DNA of 64,000 nt from Pseudarthrobacter equi (GTDB taxonomy: Bacteria; Actinomycetota; Actinomycetes; Actinomycetales; Micrococcaceae), in contig NZ_LT629779.1 in NCBI RefSeq assembly GCF_900105535.1, forward strand, positions 3,720,001 to 3,784,000, given 5' to 3'. Every line of letters begins with the position of its first letter. The stretch's first letter is position 1. Below, piece by piece: positions 58,387 to 64,000 of this stretch. Position numbers and translations under genes: made by a program. The notes under the pieces were generated by a model. It made no database searches. It saw only the letters and a list, made by a program, of their open reading frames with translations, and was not told the DNA's origin.

Positions 58387-58423
58387 CGGAAGGGCGGGGC
58401 GCTTTACGCGTCCCGCCCTTCCG
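58387..58423. terminator. Bidirectional hairpin terminator
   Basis: CGGAAGGGCGGG pairs with CCCGCCCTTCCG (12 bp) around a 13-base loop. It lies between the convergent DUF4397 and protease genes. Confidence 0.7.
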
Positions 58424-58427
58424 CTGT

Positions 58428-60596
58428 TCATTTAGCCGAGCGCCGGCCCCTGCGCCGCACCAGGATTGTCAGGATGATTCCGACGGCGAGCGCCGCGGCC
58501 GCTGCGAGGGCTGCGGGAACCAGCCCCGACGCTCCGGTGTTCGCCAGGTCCGCGGGGGACGTACCGGCATCAAGAGGTACGACGACGAGACCTGCGTCCG
58601 CAGGCGGTTGCGGTGCAGCGGGGGCGGGCACAGGCGGGGCCGGGTCAGCGGGGACGGCTGGAACGGGTGCCGGGTCCGCGGGGACGGGCTGGGGCTGTTC
58701 CGGTGCGGGCGGTTCCGGGGCAGGAACGCCGGGAACCGGATTGCCGGGGGCAGGCAGCCCCGGCGCAGGCGGCTCCGCTGCTGCCTTGGCAAACTCAAAC
58801 TCGACGGCGCCCGAGGTGCTGAAGCCGTTGACCGTCTCGGCCGTAAAGCGGAGGGGTCCGTTGCCGTCCGGTGCGGTGAAGCTCCAGTTGCCCGCGGCGT
58901 CGACAGGGACCTCCACCGGGTCCTCGCCCTCCACCGTGACCTTGACCGTGGAGCCTGCGGCGACGGCGGAAGCGGGGGCTGCCGGGACGTTGCCGCTGAT
59001 GGCCTGCCCCGGTTCATAGCTTCCGCCGGGGAGGGGCGAGCTGACAGCCGGCTTGTTGAGGAACAGTTCCAGCTGGTAGCCGGGAAGGACGGCCAGGCTT
59101 TCCGAGATTGTGGCGCCGACGGCGAAGTTTGCGGGTACCGGCTCGCCTGGCGCGGGCGGCGCGTCACCGGCGGCGTGCATTCCCACCGCGTAGTTGCCGC
59201 TGACGTAGGGGCCTCCGGAGTCGCCCCCGCTGGACTGAACGCCATAGGAGAGGAATCCGCGGAAGGCGCGGAGATCGGTGGGATCTGCGGCGAAGTCAGG
59301 GCCGGGCACCACGTAGATTCCCACGGCGTCCACTGTTCCGCAGGACCAGTCTGAGGTCCGGCCCGAGCGGCAGATGGGCATTCCCAGTACCGGATCGGCA
59401 GTGCCGATGATCTTCACATCCGGGCCGGGCTGTGAAGGATCACCCCAGGTGCTGGCGGCAGGCAGCGGATCCAGTCCCTCCGGAATGTTGTGGATCACCG
59501 AAATGTCCGTGCCCACGTTTCCGGGGTTCTCGGGGTCCGCAGGGTTCTCGATGATGCGGGAGTTGCCGGGGCCGCCAAACTGGCTGAACCCGAACTCGCC
59601 CAGCGGGTCCTTCCGGACGAACTGGAACTCCAGGGTTGCCGTTACCGCCTGCCCGTCCGAGGCACAGTGACCTGCGCTGAGGACGGCAGGCAGTCCCGCG
59701 GGGTCGAAGGCGGAGAACCCGGTGGAGCAGATCCAGCCGGTATCGGCGATGTAGCCCACTCCGCCGGGAACTTCGGCCTCGGGCTTGAGGGGTGCGCCGC
59801 CGTCGAGCTCCACGTTGGCGTACCGGGCCACGAAGTCGGCCGGCGAGACCTTGCCGGAGGCTCCCGCCGCCGTCGTTCCTGCTGTGGTGGTCCCGGCTGC
59901 AGTGGTTCCGGCTGCGGTTGTTGCGTCAGCCGCCACCCCACCGGCCTGTCCGGCGGACTCGGGTGCGTTCAGCGCCCCGGTGCGGATGACGAACTTCCCG
60001 TCCGCGGCCATGACTGCCTGCAGGCCTTCGGGGCCGACATCGCGCACGTATGCCTGGAAGAGCTGCTCGGTGCTGACCGCCAACTGTGAGCCATTTGCTG
60101 CTCCCCCGCCGGAGGGTGCTGCGCCGCCGTCGGTACGCCGGGCCTGCGGGGCCTCCACGGTGAGGTCCGGAAGGGTCCCGGCGAGCGCTGCCACTTTGGC
60201 GAGGAACTCCGGGCCGGATCCGGTGACCACCACGTGGCCGTCGGCCAGCCGGATCCCGGCGTAACCGGGGACGTCGCGCAACTGGGCGGCCGCGGCTGCT
60301 GCCTGGGCGCCAAGCTCACCGGCCGCGGTGAACTGCTCCCGGGTGAGTCCGAGGTCCCGCTGGACGGCGGCGTCCAGCGGGACCTCCGACAGCCCGGAGA
60401 CCTGTGTCCCGGCGGCAGGTGTTCCGGCCCCAGGTGTTCCGCCGGCAGGCGTTCCGACTGGTGGCGCATCGGGGGACGCCGTGGATGCGGCCTGACCGTC
60501 GGCTGCCCAGGCCGGTGCAGCCACGTAGGCCGACGACGCCAGGATGCCTGCAACGGCACCCAGCGAGAGGTACCTGCGCACTGACGGCGGGGTCAT
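58428..60596 (-). CDS. Sortase-anchored S1-type serine protease with pro-region
   Basis: 722 residues. Signal peptide (cleavage after WAA), a long pro-region with EVPLDAAVQRDLGLTREQF resembling alpha-lytic protease prodomains, then the protease domain. The triad is H310 (SAGHC), D364 (GTDIS) and S460 (GGDSGGP). After an Ig-like domain and a Pro/Ala-rich spacer it ends in LANTG (684-688), a membrane helix and RRRGRR, an LAxTG sorting signal of the class E type. It is likely displayed on the cell wall. ATG 60596 overlaps the stop of the tyrosine phosphatase gene (ATGA). Confidence 0.88.
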   Translation of the reverse strand: MTPPSVRRYLSLGAVAGILASSAYVAAPAWAADGQAASTASPDAPPVGTPAGGTPGAGTPAAGTQVSGLSEVPLDAAVQRDLGLTREQFTAAGELGAQAAAAAAQLRDVPGYAGIRLADGHVVVTGSGPEFLAKVAALAGTLPDLTVEAPQARRTDGGAAPSGGGAANGSQLAVSTEQLFQAYVRDVGPEGLQAVMAADGKFVIRTGALNAPESAGQAGGVAADATTAAGTTAAGTTTAGTTAAGASGKVSPADFVARYANVELDGGAPLKPEAEVPGGVGYIADTGWICSTGFSAFDPAGLPAVLSAGHCASDGQAVTATLEFQFVRKDPLGEFGFSQFGGPGNSRIIENPADPENPGNVGTDISVIHNIPEGLDPLPAASTWGDPSQPGPDVKIIGTADPVLGMPICRSGRTSDWSCGTVDAVGIYVVPGPDFAADPTDLRAFRGFLSYGVQSSGGDSGGPYVSGNYAVGMHAAGDAPPAPGEPVPANFAVGATISESLAVLPGYQLELFLNKPAVSSPLPGGSYEPGQAISGNVPAAPASAVAAGSTVKVTVEGEDPVEVPVDAAGNWSFTAPDGNGPLRFTAETVNGFSTSGAVEFEFAKAAAEPPAPGLPAPGNPVPGVPAPEPPAPEQPQPVPADPAPVPAVPADPAPPVPAPAAPQPPADAGLVVVPLDAGTSPADLANTGASGLVPAALAAAAALAVGIILTILVRRRGRRSAK

Positions 60597-61291
60597 CGGG
60601 GCACACCCGCTCCACACAGGGACAGCACGGCGTCGAGTTGGCCGCCGCTGAGTCCGTTCTTCAGGAGGTAGCCACGGCTGTCCAGGGTCCGCACGAAGTC
60701 CACAACGGCTTTCCCGCGCTGCTCCAGCAGCGGCGCCAGTTCGTCGTCGGCCAGGTAGCGTTCCCTGTCATGCGGAGGCCCATGGGTCCGGTACCGCTCG
60801 TTGATGCCACGCGCTGCCCGCCGGTAGCCCTCGGCGATCTGATGGTCCGAGTCCCCCGCGAGGTCCTGCACCATGGCCGCCACCAGGCCGCTGCGGTCCC
60901 GTCCCGCGGCGCAGTGCAGCACCACCGCACCCCGGTCTGCGGCATCAGCCAACGCGCGAAAGACTCCCGCGATCCTGTTCGGGAACAGGCGGGCGTTTTC
61001 CGTGTAGTAGGCGGGGTCGTTCAGGTAGGGTCCGGTCAGCGCGGCGAACTGCTGGTGGTTGGCTTCCTCCGTGGGAGCCGACACCACGGCCAGTCCGTGC
61101 AGCGCGGCCGCTGGCACCACCGGATCTGTGTCCCGGCGCCGAGCTTCCGCTGCGTTACGGAGATCCACTACTGTGCGGACGCCGTCGTCGTACGCCTGCC
61201 GCCAGCCGGCTTCCGTGAGCCATTCCCGCCGGCCCATGCGGTACACGCCGCCGGCAACGTGCCAGGCATTGACAGCACCATCCCAGTCCAT
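60593..61291 (-). CDS. Tyrosine-protein phosphatase (Y_phosphatase3 type)
   Basis: 232 residues from ATG 61291; ATG 61312 or earlier is possible. The N-terminal WHVAGGVYRMGRREWL and GVRTVVDLRNAAEA region is typical of bacterial dual-specificity/tyrosine phosphatases of the MptpB/IphP type. The active site is HCAAGRDRSG (C-x5-R). These may act on phosphoproteins or phosphoinositides. Overlapping ATGA with the protease gene indicates translational coupling, an odd partnership. Confidence 0.87.
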   Translation of the reverse strand: MDWDGAVNAWHVAGGVYRMGRREWLTEAGWRQAYDDGVRTVVDLRNAAEARRRDTDPVVPAAALHGLAVVSAPTEEANHQQFAALTGPYLNDPAYYTENARLFPNRIAGVFRALADAADRGAVVLHCAAGRDRSGLVAAMVQDLAGDSDHQIAEGYRRAARGINERYRTHGPPHDRERYLADDELAPLLEQRGKAVVDFVRTLDSRGYLLKNGLSGGQLDAVLSLCGAGVPR

Positions 61292-61387
61292 GGACCCGCC
61301 CGCTTTCTCCATCCGCACAGCTAACCACAAGCACGTGAACCCCGCATGTCACAGACGGGTACCAAGACAAACGGCTTCAGCCCGGTC

Positions 61388-61996
61388 CTATCCGCGCCGG
61401 TCCAGGCGGTATTCCAGGCCGGCGCGGACCATGGGCCATTCGTGTTCCAGGATGGAGAACACCACGGTGTCGCGCAGCAGGCCGTCGCGGGTCCGGGAGT
61501 GGCTGCGGAGGACGCCGTCCTGTTTGGCGCCCAGCCGGGCGATTGCTTCGCGGGACTGGTGGTTCAGCCAGTGCGTGCGGAACTCCACGGCCGGGCAGCC
61601 AAGCGCCTCGAACGCGTGCTGCAGCAGCAGGAGCTTGGAGTCCGGGTTTGTTCCGCTCCCCTGTACTGATGCCGCGTTCCAGGTGGAGCCGATCTCCACG
61701 CGGGGAGTGCCGGCGTCGACGTTCATATAGGTGGTCATCCCGATGACCCGGCCGGGACCGCCGGTTTCCGGGTCGATCAGCCGCGTGGTGAACGGCAGCA
61801 TGGACCCCTGCTCCTGCAACGCCAGGCGGCGCCGGATTTCGCCCGCCATCTCGGCGGGAGACGGCACGGAGGTGTACCAGAGTTTCCACAGCTCGCCGTC
61901 CTCCGCCGCCTGCACCAGCCCGTCGTGGTGGGCTGGGTCGAGGGGCTCGAGGATTACGTACCGGCCGGTCAGGGTAAGGGGCTCAAGGAAAGTCAC
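61388..61996 (-). CDS. GNAT N-acetyltransferase (RimJ-like)
   Basis: 202 residues from a GTG. LTLTGRYVILEPLDPAHHDG opens it, TYMNVDAGTPRVEIGSTWNA lies in the middle, and the acetyl-CoA region is followed by LLLLQHAFEALGCPAVEFRT, then INHQSREAIARLGAKQDGVL (seen as LNHQSREAIARLG). It is the RimJ/RimL branch with the long first segment. Substrate unknown. The gene upstream on the plus strand is divergent. Confidence 0.88.
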   Translation of the reverse strand: MTFLEPLTLTGRYVILEPLDPAHHDGLVQAAEDGELWKLWYTSVPSPAEMAGEIRRRLALQEQGSMLPFTTRLIDPETGGPGRVIGMTTYMNVDAGTPRVEIGSTWNAASVQGSGTNPDSKLLLLQHAFEALGCPAVEFRTHWLNHQSREAIARLGAKQDGVLRSHSRTRDGLLRDTVVFSILEHEWPMVRAGLEYRLDRRG

Positions 61997-62069
61997 TGCA
62001 CCAGCCTAGGACCAAACACCGGGGCCGGTTACGCTGGGGAAGCCCCAGACCGCGAGCAAGGGAGTTAAC

Positions 62070-62303
62070 GTGTCAGGAACCAATCCGGACCCGGAAGACG
62101 ACAAGATCACAGGCCTGGAACCCGGCGGCGGAGTTCCCCCGGGCGAAACCCCGCCCGGGGAAGGCTCGGTGGCGGGCACTCAGGAACCCCGGCAACCTGG
62201 TTCCGGGAGGGGCCAGCAGATCTTTTGGCTTGGAGCCATTGGCGCAGGCGTCCTGCTGTTCCTGCTGTTTTTCATCGGCTACATCGTCGGCTTCTTCGAC
62301 TAG
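62070..62303 (+). CDS. Small single-helix membrane protein
   Basis: 77 residues from a GTG with AAGGGAG 7 bases upstream. About 50 residues of Pro/Gly/Glu-rich disordered sequence are followed by one hydrophobic helix (IFWLGAIGAGVLLFLLFFIGY) and the C-terminal VGFFD. Tail-anchored orientation is likely. No family recognised. Confidence 0.62.
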   Translation: MSGTNPDPEDDKITGLEPGGGVPPGETPPGEGSVAGTQEPRQPGSGRGQQIFWLGAIGAGVLLFLLFFIGYIVGFFD

Positions 62304-62327
62304 GCGGCGCACCTCGCGCGGGTTGCC

Positions 62328-63224
62328 CTAGCTGGGCCAGTCGAAGAAGCCCTTGCCGGTTTTGCGGCCGAGTTCGCCGCGGGCCACCTTGTCGCGGAGG
62401 ATCTGCGGCGGGGCGAAACGGTCACCAAGGGTGGACTGCAGGTATTCGGCGATGCCCAGCCGCACGTCCAGCCCAACGATGTCGGTGGTGCGCAGCGGAC
62501 CGGTGGGGTGCTTGTAGCCCAACACCATGGCGTTATCGATGTCCTCGGCCGACGCCACGCCTTCCTCGACCATCCGCATGGCCTCCAGGGCGATGGCCAC
62601 GCCCAGCCTTGAGGACGCGAAGCCGGGGGCGTCGTTGACGACGACGGCGGTCTTGCCCAGTGCCGCCACCCACCTTTTCGCCGCGTCAGCGAGTCCGGGT
62701 GCGGTCTGTTCGCCCAGCACCACTTCGATGAGCGTGGATGCCGGGACCGGGTTGAAGAAGTGCAGCCCCAGGAAGTTCCCGGGCCGCTGCAGTTCCTTCG
62801 CGAGCCCGTTCACCGATAGCGAGGACGTGTTCGACGCCAGATACGCCTCCGGCGCCAGCCGCTCCTCGATCCCGCGCAACGAGGAAACCTTCAACTCCCA
62901 GTCCTCCGGGACGGCCTCGACCACCAGCTGCCGGTCCTTGAACGCGTCATAGTCCACGCCCACGGTCAGCCGGGAAGCCATCTCATCCAGATTCGCATCC
63001 ACCACGCCACGCTCGATGCTCTTGGCCGCGGCAGACTCCACCCGCTCCCGGGCAGCCTCGGCAGACTGCTCATCACGCTCCACCACCAGCACCTCGGCGC
63101 CCTTGATCAGGAACGCGTGGGCGATGCCCGCGCCCATCCGGCCACCACCCAGGACCCCAACAAAATGGGGCAGGTCAGTGGAAAGGTCAGCGGGCAGGCC
63201 AGCAGGAATTGCAGTGTTGCTCAT
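62328..63224 (-). CDS. 3-hydroxyacyl-CoA dehydrogenase (PaaH/Hbd-like)
   Basis: 298 residues. NAD-binding GVLGGGRMGAGIAHAF, EAVPEDWELK, SNTSSLSVNGLA, the catalytic histidine and glutamate region GLHFFNPVPASTLIEVV, and DAPGFASSRLGVAIALEAM. In the phenylacetate pathway this step oxidises 3-hydroxyadipyl-CoA; the general short-chain enzyme (3-hydroxybutyryl-CoA) looks the same. Location beside an enoyl-CoA hydratase and near the paa genes favours PaaH. It begins 6 bases after the hydratase stop. Confidence 0.88.
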   Translation of the reverse strand: MSNTAIPAGLPADLSTDLPHFVGVLGGGRMGAGIAHAFLIKGAEVLVVERDEQSAEAARERVESAAAKSIERGVVDANLDEMASRLTVGVDYDAFKDRQLVVEAVPEDWELKVSSLRGIEERLAPEAYLASNTSSLSVNGLAKELQRPGNFLGLHFFNPVPASTLIEVVLGEQTAPGLADAAKRWVAALGKTAVVVNDAPGFASSRLGVAIALEAMRMVEEGVASAEDIDNAMVLGYKHPTGPLRTTDIVGLDVRLGIAEYLQSTLGDRFAPPQILRDKVARGELGRKTGKGFFDWPS

Positions 63225-63230
63225 GGGTTT

Positions 63231-64000
63231 CTACTTTCCGTCAGCGGTGTCGGAGGATGCAGCCTTCTTGGCCGCGTTGCGGTCCAGGAACTTCTGCATG
63301 CGGTCGAACTTGGCCTGCGATTCGAAGAGGATGCCCTGGGCCAGCTGGTCGATCAGCGGGTGCGCTTCAGCCGGAGCATGGAACACGGACTTGGTGATCC
63401 GGACGGCGAGGGGGTCCTGCCGGGCGATGCGGTCCGCAAGGCTGTGGGCGGCACCCAGAAGCTCCGCGGGGCTATGGATCTCGGTGATGAGGTTGACGGC
63501 CAACGCCTCGTCGGCGCCCAGCACCTTGCCCGCAAGGAGGATCTGCTTGGCCACCGGCTCCCCCACCAGCTCCTTGAGCCGCCAGCTTGCACCGGCGGCG
63601 GCCAGAATCCCCAGCCCGGTCTCCGGGTTGCCGATCTTCACGTCCGGAGTCCCGATCCGGAAGTCGGCCGCGTAGGCCAACTCCGCGCCGCCACCCAGGC
63701 AGTACCCGTCCACGGCTGCGATGACGGGCATGGGCAGCTTGGCGATCCGTACGAAAATGGTGGAGTTGATTCCCTGCAGGGCATCGTCCCGCCGCCGCTC
63801 ACGGAGCTGGGCGATGTCGGCGCCGGAGGCGAACACCCCGTCCACGCCGGCGATGATCAGGACCTTGGGATTCTGTTCCAGCGCAGCACAGACGGTGTGC
63901 AGCTCATCCACCATCTGCTGGTCGATGGCGTTGCGCACCTCTGGGCGGTTCAGCAGGACCACCACACGGTCGCCCTGCTCCTCCACAAGGAGCGCGGAGA
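63231..64000 (-). CDS. Enoyl-CoA hydratase (PaaF/PaaG-like), 5' end cut by the window edge
   Basis: At least 256 residues; the frame continues through the right edge with SALLVEEQGDRVVVLLNRPE, so the true start is outside. Crotonase signatures: NRPEVRNAID, the oxyanion loop GVFASGADIAQL, PVIAAVDGYCLGGGAELAYA and FRIGTPDVKIGNPETGLGIL. The two catalytic acids expected of hydratases (E in GNPETGLG and in GGGAELA) are present. It likely acts before the adjacent 3-hydroxyacyl-CoA dehydrogenase. Confidence 0.88.
   Translation of the reverse strand, partial: SALLVEEQGDRVVVLLNRPEVRNAIDQQMVDELHTVCAALEQNPKVLIIAGVDGVFASGADIAQLRERRRDDALQGINSTIFVRIAKLPMPVIAAVDGYCLGGGAELAYAADFRIGTPDVKIGNPETGLGILAAAGASWRLKELVGEPVAKQILLAGKVLGADEALAVNLITEIHSPAELLGAAHSLADRIARQDPLAVRITKSVFHAPAEAHPLIDQLAQGILFESQAKFDRMQKFLDRNAAKKAASSDTADGK

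Noticed and set aside
1-64000. tRNA, rRNA, insertion sequences or prophage genes
   Set aside because: No tRNA-like T-arm and acceptor pairs, rRNA segments, transposase or integrase motifs were found by reading; a dedicated scan such as tRNAscan could still find a missed tRNA.

Overview
The window looks like a piece of the chromosome of a high-GC Gram-positive bacterium, most likely Micrococcaceae of the Arthrobacter/Pseudarthrobacter type. That placement is an inference. It rests on the strongly G+C-rich codons, frequent GTG/TTG starts, actinobacterial families (SARP/BTAD, ANTAR, SPW, DUF1540, MmyB-type regulators), a C-terminal LAxTG sorting motif and a TetR-controlled phenylacetate set. I saw no rRNA, tRNA, CRISPR array, transposase, integrase or prophage gene. 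Nearly all the DNA is coding and the layout is that of ordinary chromosome.

Region by region. 1-4.2 kb: a SARP regulator cut by the left edge, then an operon of PAP2 phosphatase, DedA membrane protein, OmpR-type response regulator and sensor kinase. 4.2-9.2 kb: small stand-alone genes (YciI, phosphotransferase, MmcQ/YjbR, small membrane proteins) and a MmyB-type regulator divergent from an aldo/keto reductase and an SDR. 10-14.4 kb: three copies of a 62-bp palindrome, two of them bracketing a GT39-like glycosyltransferase gene. 14.5-18.5 kb: SPW protein, a PadR-DUF1048-ABC exporter operon and a CDP-alcohol phosphatidyltransferase. 18.5-24.9 kb: hydrolase, cupin, glutamate-cysteine-ligase-like enzyme, duplicated DUF1540 protein, two convergent GAF-ANTAR proteins and a ChrA transporter. 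25-30.2 kb: arsC-trxB, small proteins, NhaA, a lipoprotein and a hydrolase. 30.3-34.3 kb: a PAS-ANTAR protein and a copper operon (CopB-type ATPase plus DUF305 protein) behind a CsoR-type operator. 34.5-40.1 kb: protein tyrosine phosphatase, LCP protein, PhoD phosphatase, histidine phosphatase and NAD(P)HX dehydratase. 40.4-46.1 kb: Hsp20, S9 peptidase, SQR-like flavoprotein and GNAT. 46.1-49.9 kb: ackA and pta, separated by a small gene on the other strand. 50-57.5 kb and 62.3-64 kb: phenylacetate degradation (paaI, paaK, paaR, paaZ, a second hotdog thioesterase, a 3-hydroxyacyl-CoA dehydrogenase and an enoyl-CoA hydratase cut by the right edge), interleaved with unrelated genes. 57.6-61.3 kb: a secreted DUF4397 protein and a sortase-anchored serine protease translationally coupled to a tyrosine phosphatase.

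How the parts work together. PaaK activates phenylacetate to its CoA thioester. PaaZ opens the ring and oxidises the aldehyde, and the hydratase and dehydrogenase carry out the following beta-oxidation-like steps. PaaI removes stalled CoA esters. Two near-identical operators, before paaI and between paaZ and the second thioesterase, tie these genes to the TetR protein encoded here. Pta and AckA interconvert acetyl-CoA and acetate. The copper operon, ChrA, ArsC/TrxB and NhaA form a metal and ion tolerance neighbourhood. The PAP2-DedA-two-component operon fits recycling of undecaprenyl carrier lipid under envelope stress.

The most unusual sequence features are non-coding. One is a family of intergenic arrays built from a 12-bp half-site (ACGCNCGCTCAC and its reverse complement) repeated every ~32 bp, with units in one half pointing opposite to those in the other; there are three loci. 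The other is the 62-bp palindrome family.
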